Of a stretch of 37,614 bases of DNA, positions 23,734-31,346 are shown one piece after another (position 1 is the stretch's first letter; every line of letters begins with the position of its first letter). The translations under genes were made by a program, and so were the position numbers. The notes under the pieces are model-generated. The model worked only from the letters and a program-made list of their open reading frames with translations, was not told the origin of the DNA and did not search any database. Location of the stretch: positions 1 to 37,614 of the forward strand of contig JAQURJ010000013.1 of NCBI GenBank assembly GCA_028715705.1, given 5' to 3'. Origin of the DNA: Phycisphaerae bacterium. GTDB taxonomy: Bacteria > Planctomycetota > Phycisphaerae > Sedimentisphaerales > Anaerobacaceae.

Positions 23734-24365
23734 TATACTTCTATTCCTTGTTTCAGTCTGTAAACAAGCGGTACAAGCTGTTCGGCTGTGTTAATATTCG
23801 GGTGACGCTTGCAGGCAAGCTCTATCAGTTCCATCGCCTCATTGCGTTTTTCACCCCAAGCGACAAGTATTTCAAGGGCTTCTGCCTGGAATGGTTTGAA
23901 AGCATACTGCTCAATTCTCGCTGTCGCAGCAGCGCCAATAGCGAATGAAGCAAGTTTGCCCTTTAATTCGGCGATTATCTGCTGGGCCATTCGTTTTCCT
24001 ACCGAAGGCAGCGACTGGAGAGTTTTTTCATCGCTACTTTCTATGGCGCCGGCTATATCGGCCATGGGCATCGCCAATGAACGAAGACCTTTGCGAACGC
24101 CGATACCTTTGACGCTGGTAAAGCGGGTGAAGAAGTCGCGCTCTGCGTTAGTTAGAAAACCCACCATACGAGGGATAAGATTACCCTTACCGGGTGTTCC
24201 CTCAAGATATTCCATCGTACACAACGTAATATCTAAGCCGACACTTCCCGAAAGGGAGTTTATGCAATATCCCGGCAGCATGACCTGATAAGTAACATTA
24301 CCGACTTGAACGAGTGCTGTTTCGGCATCAAGTTTTACGAGTTTTCCTTCGATCGCGGCTATCAT
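23733..24365 (-). CDS. ruvA: Holliday junction DNA helicase subunit RuvA
   Basis: Tetrameric junction-binding protein that loads RuvB. It is 210 aa, usual length. The N-terminal OB domain starts MIAAIEGKLVKLD and has VGLDITLCTMEYL. The central helix-hairpin-helix region has FFTRFTSVKGIGVRKGL and LQSLPSVGKRMAQQIIAELKGK. A flexible linker leads to the C-terminal RuvB-binding helices (EALEILVAWGEKRNEAMELI). Its ATG overlaps the TGA of the upstream GxxExxY gene (ATGA), so initiation now depends on translation running through that foreign-looking gene. It overlaps ruvB by one base downstream. Confidence 0.96.
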   Translation of the reverse strand: MIAAIEGKLVKLDAETALVQVGNVTYQVMLPGYCINSLSGSVGLDITLCTMEYLEGTPGKGNLIPRMVGFLTNAERDFFTRFTSVKGIGVRKGLRSLAMPMADIAGAIESSDEKTLQSLPSVGKRMAQQIIAELKGKLASFAIGAAATARIEQYAFKPFQAEALEILVAWGEKRNEAMELIELACKRHPNINTAEQLVPLVYRLKQGIEV

Positions 24366-24820
24366 ATTTTTTCTCTGACAAGATTTACAGGATATATTTT
24401 AGACGGGATTACAGGATTTACAGAATTAAATTCTTTTTTATGTGATATTTCCGCTAAATCCTTAACTTTTCGCTTAATTTGTACACCTTTTTCGCCAAAG
24501 TTGATTAATAAACCAACCTCTTTTTCAGTAGCCATCAAATAATTTACTAACTGAACTTCGTGTATCGGCAATAAAGAGCGGATTGATTTTAATTCCACAA
24601 CTATTTGGTTTTCAACTAACAAATCAGCCTTAAATTCCCCCACCACCCTATCGTCATACTTAACCAGTATTTCTGTTTGGCTTTCTGCAACAACGCCGGT
24701 TTTATGGAGTTCTATCAATAAACAATTTTCGTATACGGATTCAAGAAAACCAAAACCCATCCGGTTATAGACAGTATAAGCAGCGCCTATAATTTTATTT
24801 GTAAGTTCTTCGTATTTCAT
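24362..24820 (-). CDS. GxxExxY protein, PD-(D/E)XK nuclease-like (PDDEXK_3)
   Basis: Member of the GxxExxY family (predicted PD-(D/E)XK fold); biochemical role not established. The motif is G24-x-x-E27-x-x-Y30, followed by Asp66 (KADLLV) and E76-x-K78 (VVELKS), the order expected for a nuclease active site, then QLVNYL and a LLINFG strand. It is 152 aa; the core ends near residue 125 and the last 20 or so residues (NSVNPVIPSKIYPVNLV) are simply the translated AATCCTGT microrepeat. It sits inside the ruv set: 106 bp of repeat separates it from ruvC, and it overlaps ruvA by ATGA. Inverted microrepeats lie at both ends, suggesting it entered as a cassette. Confidence 0.88.
   Translation of the reverse strand: MKYEELTNKIIGAAYTVYNRMGFGFLESVYENCLLIELHKTGVVAESQTEILVKYDDRVVGEFKADLLVENQIVVELKSIRSLLPIHEVQLVNYLMATEKEVGLLINFGEKGVQIKRKVKDLAEISHKKEFNSVNPVIPSKIYPVNLVREKI
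24377..24423 (-). repeat. AATCCTGT microrepeat, left end of the GxxExxY gene
   Basis: Reads on the minus strand as CTGTAAATCCTGTAATCCCG, then TCTAAAATATATCCTGTAAATCTTGTCAG. It is translated as the GxxExxY tail and is inverted relative to 24849-24911. Confidence 0.75.
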
Positions 24821-24848
24821 TGCTCTAATCTGTTCCCTAAATCTCGCC

Positions 24849-24911
24849 TATCCTGTTATCCAGTCTTTAAATTTCCTGTCAATCTTGTTAATCCTGTCTA
24901 AAAAAATCTGT
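24849..24911 (+). repeat. AATCCTGT microrepeat, right end of the GxxExxY gene
   Basis: Contains TATCCTGTTATCCAGTC, TTTCCTGTCAATCTTGTTAA and TCCTGTCTAAAAAAATCTGT. It fills most of the 106-bp gap between ruvC and the GxxExxY start. Confidence 0.75.
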
Positions 24912-24926
24912 AGTTCCCGTCAAAAA

Positions 24927-25424
24927 TCATTTTTGTATCATCAGTTCGGCTATCTTCAATGAATCAGCACAGCACAATGCAACAGCTATGGCGTCGGCAA
25001 CATCGGCTGGCTCGGGTAAACTGGCAAGTCCGAGGACTGTCTGTACCGTTCGCTGCATCTGAATTTTTGTCGCCCTGCCGTTGCCGGTCAGTGACTTTTT
25101 TATTCGTGTCGCGCTGAAAGATTTTACCTCTATTTCCAGCTCGGCGCATTTCTGCAATATAACGCCCCTTGCGTGCCCCATCAATATAGACGTTCGCGGA
25201 TGAGCGTAATGTGAATAAAGCTGCTCGACCGCTACGAATTGGGGGTTATATTTTTTTAATATATCCTCGACGTCACCTGCTATCTGGTTGAGACGAAACT
25301 CCATTGGCATATCGGGGTCAGTGCCGAAAGTGCCGGCTTCGGTTAGCTTATTTTCGCTGTACCCCCTGCGAACAATCGCATAGCCGCAAACCCGCAATCC
25401 AGGATCGATACCCAAAATTATCAT
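24927..25424 (-). CDS. ruvC: Holliday junction resolvase RuvC
   Basis: Dimeric Mg2+-dependent endonuclease that cuts Holliday junctions after RuvAB migration. It is 165 aa, normal length. The acidic active site is complete: Asp7 in LGIDPGL, Glu67 in AVEQLY, Asp141 and Asp144 in ADVADAIAVAL. The RNase H-like fold is clear, with HPRTSILMGHARGVI and KKSLTGNGRATKIQMQ in the middle. The ATG overlaps the cysS stop by four bases and has a strong GGAGG site. ruvA and ruvB normally follow directly; here the GxxExxY gene and its repeats come between. Confidence 0.96.
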   Translation of the reverse strand: MIILGIDPGLRVCGYAIVRRGYSENKLTEAGTFGTDPDMPMEFRLNQIAGDVEDILKKYNPQFVAVEQLYSHYAHPRTSILMGHARGVILQKCAELEIEVKSFSATRIKKSLTGNGRATKIQMQRTVQTVLGLASLPEPADVADAIAVALCCADSLKIAELMIQK

Positions 25425-26899
25425 TTAAGCCTCCACTCGGTCTTGCCGGGTTTATCCTCAAGAACGATCCCTGCCTCGTCGAGTTTGCTGCGAACGGCGT
25501 CTGCCGCGGCGAAATCCTTGTTCTTTCTTGCCTGCATCCGCTGTTCGATAAGCAACTCAATAACTTTATCAAGAATCTGAACGCTGGCAGTATCGGCCTG
25601 ACCATAATCATCTTTTACAATACCCAGAACGTCACCGCCGAGACGATTGAATTTTTCCTCGATCAACTCTAACGTCTGTTTTGTGGCGGTTGACTCTTCC
25701 AATACTTTATTTGTCAGCCGCACAAGCTCAAATATTATCGAAAGAGCTATTGCGGTATTTAGGTCGTCGTTCATCGTATCTTCAAATTTCTTATTAAGCT
25801 CAACCAGTTTATCTGACACCGTTTTATCTACTTCACCGCTTGGAGCAGATGCCTCTCGGCGTCTTATAGCAATAACGGAAGCTGTTATCTTCTCGTATCC
25901 GCTTTGTGCGGAGAAAAGCGAGGCATCACTGAAATCCAGCGGACTGCGATAATGGCTGTTAAGTATCAACTGCCGTACGGCGAGCGGGTCGTAGGCTCTG
26001 GTCAATCGCTCATGCGCACCGCTGAATACCTGTTTGAGGTTAATAAAATTACCGAGGCTCTTGCCCATTTTCTGGCTGTCAACCGTTACCATGTTGTTAT
26101 GTATCCAGAAGCGGGCGAAAGTTTTACCCGTTGCCGCTTCGGCCTGGGCTATTTCACATTCGTGATGCGGGAACTGGTTTTCAAGTCCGCCGCCGTGAAT
26201 ATCGAACGGCTGACCGAGGTATTTTGTGCTCATAACGGAACATTCCAGATGCCAGCCGGGATAGCCCATACCCCACGGACTTGGCCACTGCATAATATGA
26301 TTAGGTTCTGCTTTCTTCCAAAGGGCAAAATCCGCCGGTGACCTTTTATCTGCATTTGGCTCAATACGTGCACCAGCGAGCATTTCTTCGATATTCCTGC
26401 CCGAAAGCCTTCCATACTGATTAAATTTTGAAACGTCAAAATAGACAGAACCGTTGGCCTCATACGCAAAACCCTTTTCAATAAGCGTTCTGACCAGTTC
26501 GATCTGCTCGACAATGTGGCCGCTTGCGCGCGGGCTTATATCGGGGCGAACGTTGTTGAGCTTGTCCATATCCTCAAAATAGCTTGCCGTATAATACTCG
26601 GCTATTTCCATCGGATGCTTTTTTTCCTTACGAGCAGCCAAATCGAGCTTGTCTTCACCAGCATCGGCGTCATCGGTAAGATGGCCGACATCGGTAATAT
26701 TTTGAACATAAGTCACCTTGTAACCCAGATATCGCAAATAGCGAACAAGTATATCGAAACTGACATAGCTTTTGGCGTGCCCCAGATGAGCGTGGCCGTA
26801 AACCGTTGGCCCGCAGACATACATACCAACGCGGCCTTTGTTGACCGGAGTAAATTCCTCTGTTTTGCGAGTCAATGTGTTATATAAATTCAAACCCAT
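25421..26899 (-). CDS. cysS: Cysteinyl-tRNA synthetase
   Basis: Class I synthetase charging tRNA-Cys. It is 492 aa, ordinary length. The HIGH-type motif is HLGH (residues 38-41) in YVCGPTVYGHAHLGHAKS. The KMSKS loop reads KMGKSLGN (about residue 280), a Ser-to-Gly change at the third position. The catalytic zinc ligands are spread over C29 in MYVCGPT, the Cys of GWHLECSVMS, and the His/Glu of HHECEIAQAEA. The anticodon-binding C-terminus includes RMQARKNKDFAAADAVR. It lies 11 bp after ispF and overlaps ruvC by ATGA, so it belongs to the same dense operon. No good ribosome site is seen, so coupling to ispF may matter. Confidence 0.96.
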   Translation of the reverse strand: MGLNLYNTLTRKTEEFTPVNKGRVGMYVCGPTVYGHAHLGHAKSYVSFDILVRYLRYLGYKVTYVQNITDVGHLTDDADAGEDKLDLAARKEKKHPMEIAEYYTASYFEDMDKLNNVRPDISPRASGHIVEQIELVRTLIEKGFAYEANGSVYFDVSKFNQYGRLSGRNIEEMLAGARIEPNADKRSPADFALWKKAEPNHIMQWPSPWGMGYPGWHLECSVMSTKYLGQPFDIHGGGLENQFPHHECEIAQAEAATGKTFARFWIHNNMVTVDSQKMGKSLGNFINLKQVFSGAHERLTRAYDPLAVRQLILNSHYRSPLDFSDASLFSAQSGYEKITASVIAIRRREASAPSGEVDKTVSDKLVELNKKFEDTMNDDLNTAIALSIIFELVRLTNKVLEESTATKQTLELIEEKFNRLGGDVLGIVKDDYGQADTASVQILDKVIELLIEQRMQARKNKDFAAADAVRSKLDEAGIVLEDKPGKTEWRLK

Positions 26900-26910
26900 T
26901 TCAAAACCTT

Positions 26911-27423
26911 TTATAGCGTTCTCTTGTATTTTCGTTTTAACAAGACCATAGCTGTGGCGGCGATGGCCTGGCCTGTGCCAACCTCGCCCAAACCTTCGTT
27001 AGTTTTTGCCTTAACATTTACAGCCATGAAATCAACTCCCAGCAGGCTGGCGATACAGCGTTTGATTTGCGGCTTGACAGATTTTAAGTGCGGCTGCTCG
27101 GCGTGGATAATAATGTCCACGTTGACTATCAGCCATCGTTTTTCTTCGAGCAGCTCCTTGACGGCAATAGTCAGCTCCTTGCTGTCGGCATCTTTGAATT
27201 CGGGATCGGTATCGGGAAACAGTTCGCCGATATCACCCATTGTCGCTGCTCCCAGCATGGCATCCATAACAGCGTGCAGAACAACATCGCCGTCACTATG
27301 CCCTGCAAGCCCGGCGCCGAATGGTACATGCAATCCGCCCAGCATAAGCCGCCGTCCCGGTACAAGGCGGTGAATATCGGTTCCAATGCCGGTGCGGTAT
27401 TCGTGGTCGTGATCTTCTATCAC
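26911..27423 (-). CDS. ispF: 2-C-methyl-D-erythritol 2,4-cyclodiphosphate synthase
   Basis: Cyclase of the MEP isoprenoid pathway, a zinc-containing trimer. It is 170 aa, with about ten residues more than usual at the N-terminus (MIEDHDHEY). Asp16 and His18 in GTDIHRL and the later His in GHSDGDVVLHAVMDAMLGA are the zinc ligands. The substrate loop MGDIGELFPDTDPEFKDADS is typical, as is the C-terminal KAKTNEGLGEVGTGQAI. The start codon is GTG and overlaps the hisB stop (GTGA), with AAGGGAAT upstream. No ispD neighbour is present; the gene sits between hisB and cysS, a mixed-pathway arrangement. Confidence 0.96.
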   Translation of the reverse strand: MIEDHDHEYRTGIGTDIHRLVPGRRLMLGGLHVPFGAGLAGHSDGDVVLHAVMDAMLGAATMGDIGELFPDTDPEFKDADSKELTIAVKELLEEKRWLIVNVDIIIHAEQPHLKSVKPQIKRCIASLLGVDFMAVNVKAKTNEGLGEVGTGQAIAATAMVLLKRKYKRTL

Positions 27424-28004
27424 AAGATTCCCTTCGTGCTTGGAATATCCGTTCCAACAATTTTTACAGCCTGGGCAATCGCCTGGCCCAAAGCCTTGTA
27501 AACCGCTTCAGCAATATGGTGACTATTAGTACCGTAAGGGACGTTTATATGAAGATTGCATTTTGCCGTATTTGAAAACGCCCGCAGCATCTCTTCGATA
27601 CATTCAACATCGAAATCGCCAATTTTATCCGTGCGGTAATCGACGTTATAGACGCAAAACGCTCTGCCTGAAAGGTCGATGGCTATATTGGCAAGAGCGT
27701 CTTCCATCGGAACAGAACTGTGCCCGTAACGGCTAATGCCTCGCTTGTCACCGATTGCTTTGGCTAATGCCTCACCGAGACAAATAGCCACGTCCTCAAC
27801 CGTATGATGGGCGTCAACCTCAAGGTCACCTTTTGCTTTGATGATAAGGTCTATGCGGCTGTGCTTGCTGAGGTGAGTCAGCATGTGGTCTAAAAAACCG
27901 ATACCAGTATCGATCTCATACTTTCCCATTCCATCAAGATTTACTGAAACTTTAATATCGGTTTCTTTGGTTTTTCTTTTTATTTCGGCTGTTCGAGCTT
28001 CCAT
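27420..28004 (-). CDS. hisB: Imidazoleglycerol-phosphate dehydratase
   Basis: Mn2+-dependent dehydratase of histidine synthesis, sixth step. It is 194 aa, the monofunctional form without the phosphatase domain. The two duplicated halves carry the His/Glu metal motifs: FLDHMLTHLSKHS, DAHHTVEDVAI, RYGHSSVPMEDAL and the C-terminal GTNSHHIAEAVYKALGQAI. The ribosome site AAGGAA precedes the ATG. It follows hisC by 10 bp and overlaps ispF by four bases. The next enzyme, the aminotransferase HisC, is encoded directly upstream, so the two act consecutively. Confidence 0.96.
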   Translation of the reverse strand: MEARTAEIKRKTKETDIKVSVNLDGMGKYEIDTGIGFLDHMLTHLSKHSRIDLIIKAKGDLEVDAHHTVEDVAICLGEALAKAIGDKRGISRYGHSSVPMEDALANIAIDLSGRAFCVYNVDYRTDKIGDFDVECIEEMLRAFSNTAKCNLHINVPYGTNSHHIAEAVYKALGQAIAQAVKIVGTDIPSTKGIL

Positions 28005-28014
28005 TATGTATTCC

Positions 28015-29061
28015 TTACCTTTCGAGTATTTTTTTCAATGCGGCAATCAGTTGATCATTCTGCGGCGGCGTACCAACGGTAATACGCAGCCTATCATCAA
28101 GCCCCGGCACATTGAAATAACGTACAAAAATATTCTGTTTGCTAAGTTTATCATATATTTCGTTCGCTTTATAGTCTCCAGTTGGAGCGAGAAGGAAATT
28201 AGTGGAACTTTCGAGGACAGGAAATCCCAAGTCGCGGAGCGAGTCGGTTAGCCTTTGCCTTTCACTTTTGACCTTTTCCACATTCCGCTTGAACCACTGT
28301 TGGTCCTTAATAGCCTCTGTCGCCGCTATAATCGCCAGACTATCAACATTATAGGAATCCTTGACCTTGATAAGCCCATCAATGAGAGTCGGGTTGGCAA
28401 CAGCGTAGCCGAAACGCACGCCCGCAAGCGAATAACCCTTGCTCATCGACCGCAGGATTATGATATTGTCAAAATCCTTTACCAGCGACAGGCAGTTATC
28501 CTCGGCAAAATCGACATACGCCTCATCGATCAGCAATATCCCTTTCAGTTCATCTGCAAGGGAAGCCAGTTCATTTTTATTTATGACCGTAGCCGTCGGG
28601 GCATTGGGGTTACAAACAATAGTCAAGGCCACGCCAGCCGAAGCGAGTTTTGCCGGCAGATTGAATTCGGAATCGAAAGGAACTTCTATCACCGGACAAT
28701 TTTGTATCTTTGCCAGTACCGGATAAAGAGTATATGTCGGAACCGGATATGCCGCAGGCCGATTCTCGTCACAAAAGGCACGGAAAACCATCGTCAACAG
28801 ATCATCGCCGCCGTTAGTACAGAGAATATTTTCTGGCGAAAGGCCGTGCACTTCGGCTGCGGCTTGACGAAAAGCATTACCAAGCGGGTCGGGATACCTT
28901 CTCAGCCGCTCCGTTGTTATCTTACTTATCGCTTCAAGCACCTTCGGCGAAGGTGGATATGGATTTTCATTGGTGTTAAGCTTCACCACATCAACAGCCG
29001 ATGGCTGAAAACCCGGCACATAGCCATCCATCTTATCTATATTATCACGAAAATAACTCAT
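28015..29061 (-). CDS. hisC: Histidinol-phosphate aminotransferase
   Basis: PLP-dependent class I/II aminotransferase converting imidazole acetol-phosphate to histidinol-phosphate with glutamate. It is 348 aa, usual length. Visible motifs: KLNTNENPYPPSP near the N-terminus, LCTNGGDDLLTMVFRAF, the PNAPTATVINKNEL loop, LIDEAYVDF with the PLP pyridine Asp, the Lys loop SMSKGYSLAGVRFGYAVA, and the phosphate-binding DRLRITVGTP. It is the first gene of an eight-gene minus-strand operon running to ruvB. A TATAAT 29-34 bp upstream of the ATG and a GGAG ribosome site support that. It is divergent from the alkaline phosphatase gene. Confidence 0.96.
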   Translation of the reverse strand: MSYFRDNIDKMDGYVPGFQPSAVDVVKLNTNENPYPPSPKVLEAISKITTERLRRYPDPLGNAFRQAAAEVHGLSPENILCTNGGDDLLTMVFRAFCDENRPAAYPVPTYTLYPVLAKIQNCPVIEVPFDSEFNLPAKLASAGVALTIVCNPNAPTATVINKNELASLADELKGILLIDEAYVDFAEDNCLSLVKDFDNIIILRSMSKGYSLAGVRFGYAVANPTLIDGLIKVKDSYNVDSLAIIAATEAIKDQQWFKRNVEKVKSERQRLTDSLRDLGFPVLESSTNFLLAPTGDYKANEIYDKLSKQNIFVRYFNVPGLDDRLRITVGTPPQNDQLIAALKKILER

Positions 29062-29089
29062 AGCTACTCCATTAGGACGAATTGTCTAA

Positions 29090-29095
29090 ATTATA
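29090..29095 (-). promoter_or_regulatory. -10 box of the hisC operon
   Basis: TATAAT on the minus strand, 28 bp between box and ATG. The -35 (CTTTCA region) is poor, so an activator or extended contacts may be needed. Confidence 0.45.
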
Positions 29096-29206
29096 GGAAA
29101 AAGCCCAGCAAGTGAAAGAAAAATCGAATTTTCGTCCAAAACACAAAACTAATTTTATTTAAAACTGTAAATCAGTTAAAATCGTCGTCAAAATAATGAG
29201 GTTTAT

Positions 29207-30508
29207 ATGAGAAAAAGAATTTCAGTTTTCTTACTGCTGGTTTTAGGCGGCTTTTGCTTTGCCCAAACACCCAAAAATATCATAATTATGATAGCCGACG
29301 GAGGCGGGTTCAACCACTACCGGGCAGCAGAGCTGTACCGTTACAGCGATTCTGGCCATGCCGTTTATAGGGATTTCGCGGTAAAAATGGCGATGGCTAC
29401 ATATCCAGCAGGCGAAAGTTATGACCCTAACAAAGCTTACGACGATTCCGGCTATCTCAATAAGGGCTATACCGACTCTGCTGCGGCGGCGACGGCTATG
29501 GCATGCGGGACAAAAACGAAAAACGGCTGTATCGGCCTCGATGAAAATAAAGAGCCGCTTGTCAATTTAATGGAACAGGCCGAAAAGAACGGAAAGGCGA
29601 CCGGCGTAGTTACCAGCGTCCCATTCAGCCACGCCACACCAGCCGGATTCGCGGCGCATTTCGAGTCCAGAAACGACTACAAGGACATCGCCGGGCAGAT
29701 GATACTGAAAAGCAGGCTGGACGTTATTATGGGCTGTGGACACCCCTGCTACAGCAAGTATGGCGACAAAAAGTGGCCTCTGCCCGATTACAAGTATATC
29801 GGAAAGGATTGCTGGGAAGTGTTGTCGGCTGGTGCCGTTGCTGCAGATGCGGATGGCGACGGAATCGCCGACCCCTGGACTTTTATCGAAGAAAGAGCGG
29901 ATTTTCAAAAACTAACCACAGGCGACGCCCCAAAACGAGTCTTTGGTCTTGCGAAGATTTTCGAAACCCTCCAGCAGCAGCGTGACGGCAGCGGCAATGT
30001 CGGGCCTTACGAGGTGGAATTTATCGAAACCGTCCCGACACTTACGGAAATGACAGAGGGCGCGTTGAATGTGCTGGATGCCGATACCGACGGATTTATC
30101 CTGATGGTCGAGGGCGGAGCGGTTGATTGGGCGGCTCACGCAAATCAGGAATACCGGATGATAGAGGAATTAGTGGAGTTCGAGAATGCGATAAAAGCGG
30201 TTATCGAATGGGTAGCAGCCAACGGCGGCTGGGAAGAAACCCTTGTGATAGTTACAGCCGACCATGAAACCGGGTATCTTGAACTTGAACAAAAAGGCAA
30301 AAGCTACAAACTCGACTGGCACAGCAAGGGACACACAAACAGCCTTGTACCCTTTTTCGCAAATGGAACAGGTGCAGATAATTTTCTCTCGTGTGTTCAT
30401 GGAATGGATAAACTGCGAGGAGCATATATCGACAATACCGATATCGCAAAGGTGGTTCTTGAATTGTTAAAAATGGAACAACCTGTTATTTGTGGCAATA
30501 GTCGATGA
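29207..30508 (+). CDS. Alkaline phosphatase (PhoA superfamily)
   Basis: Exported metal-dependent phosphomonoesterase releasing phosphate from organic esters. It is 433 aa with a Sec signal ending about A19 (GGFCFAQ). Metal site: Asp31 in IADGGG; nucleophile Ser91 in TDSAAAATAMACGTKT; VEGGAVDWAAHANQ and VTADHETG carry the zinc-binding Asp/His. The position equivalent to E. coli Asp153 is His (FSHATPAG) and that of Lys328 is Trp, a pair also known from Vibrio-type and other cold-active enzymes. A DADGDGIADP insertion near 212 resembles a calcium loop. A GAGG site lies seven bases before the ATG. The 3' end overlaps accD by 23 bp tail to tail. I give no symbol because several paralogue classes share these motifs. 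Confidence 0.92.
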   Translation: MRKRISVFLLLVLGGFCFAQTPKNIIIMIADGGGFNHYRAAELYRYSDSGHAVYRDFAVKMAMATYPAGESYDPNKAYDDSGYLNKGYTDSAAAATAMACGTKTKNGCIGLDENKEPLVNLMEQAEKNGKATGVVTSVPFSHATPAGFAAHFESRNDYKDIAGQMILKSRLDVIMGCGHPCYSKYGDKKWPLPDYKYIGKDCWEVLSAGAVAADADGDGIADPWTFIEERADFQKLTTGDAPKRVFGLAKIFETLQQQRDGSGNVGPYEVEFIETVPTLTEMTEGALNVLDADTDGFILMVEGGAVDWAAHANQEYRMIEELVEFENAIKAVIEWVAANGGWEETLVIVTADHETGYLELEQKGKSYKLDWHSKGHTNSLVPFFANGTGADNFLSCVHGMDKLRGAYIDNTDIAKVVLELLKMEQPVICGNSR

Positions 30509-31334
30509 GGCGGGTGATTTCGCTTCGCAGGTCTTTTCGGTGGACAATCATATCAAGAAAGCCTTTTTCGAGCAAGAATTCGGCTGTCTGGAAATCCTCG
30601 GGAAGTTCTTCTTTTATAGTTTCGGCAATGGTACGTCTGCCGGCAAAACCGATAGTAGCCTTCGGCTCTGCTATAATGACATCACCGAGCATTGCGAAAC
30701 TTGCCGTCACCCCGCCGGTAGTGGGGTCGGTCAATAACGCGATATAGAATCCCCCAGCCTCGTCAAGTTTCGCTATTGCCGCGCTTGTCTTTGCCATCTG
30801 GCCCAACGACACCACGCCTTCGTGCATTCTCGCCCCGCCGGAGCAGCAAACCGCGATAAAAGGCAGCTTATGCTCGATGGCTTTATCGATAGCTATGCAG
30901 AATTTTTCACCCACGACCGCTCCCATCGAACCCATCAGGAAATTCGGCTCCATAACGGCTAATATGACGGCACGGCCTCTGATAAAGGCTTTGCCGATTC
31001 GAAGAGCTTCTTTGGAACCGCTTTTTTGAGCATCGGCTTCGGCGCGATCTTTATAGGTTGTGCCGCGAAATTCGAATTCAAGCGGGTCGGTTCCTGTCAT
31101 ATCGGCAAGGAGCTCCTGAAAAGTACCGTCGTCGGCAAGGTATTTTATGCGAGTTTCGGCATCGAGGCGGAAATGGTAGTCGCAGCCGGGACAAACGTTT
31201 AAGTTCTCCTCAACACTTGACTTATAGAGCATGTGTTCGCAGCCGGGACAGCGTATCCAAAGGCCTTCTGGCATTTCTTTTCGCGGCTTGAGCGAAAAGC
31301 CGTTCCATTTTGATTTTGATTCGTTTGCCATCAT
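30486..31334 (-). CDS. accD: Acetyl-CoA carboxylase carboxyltransferase subunit beta
   Basis: Carboxyltransferase half-site subunit making malonyl-CoA with AccA, for fatty acid synthesis. It is 282 aa, usual length. The N-terminal zinc ribbon has Cys29, Cys32, Cys48 and Cys51 (CPGCEHML and CPGCDYHF). The crotonase-fold core has GSMGAVVGEK, the oxyanion CSGGARMHEG, TDPTTGGVTASFAMLGD and PKATIGFAGRRTI. Two adjacent ATG codons are possible starts; the outer one is closest to a GAG ribosome site. It follows yebC by 12 bp on the same strand, so the yebC promoter probably serves both. accA is not nearby. Its last codons overlap the phosphatase gene. Confidence 0.96.
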   Translation of the reverse strand: MMANESKSKWNGFSLKPRKEMPEGLWIRCPGCEHMLYKSSVEENLNVCPGCDYHFRLDAETRIKYLADDGTFQELLADMTGTDPLEFEFRGTTYKDRAEADAQKSGSKEALRIGKAFIRGRAVILAVMEPNFLMGSMGAVVGEKFCIAIDKAIEHKLPFIAVCCSGGARMHEGVVSLGQMAKTSAAIAKLDEAGGFYIALLTDPTTGGVTASFAMLGDVIIAEPKATIGFAGRRTIAETIKEELPEDFQTAEFLLEKGFLDMIVHRKDLRSEITRLIDYCHK

Positions 31335-31346
31335 AATCTCATGTTT

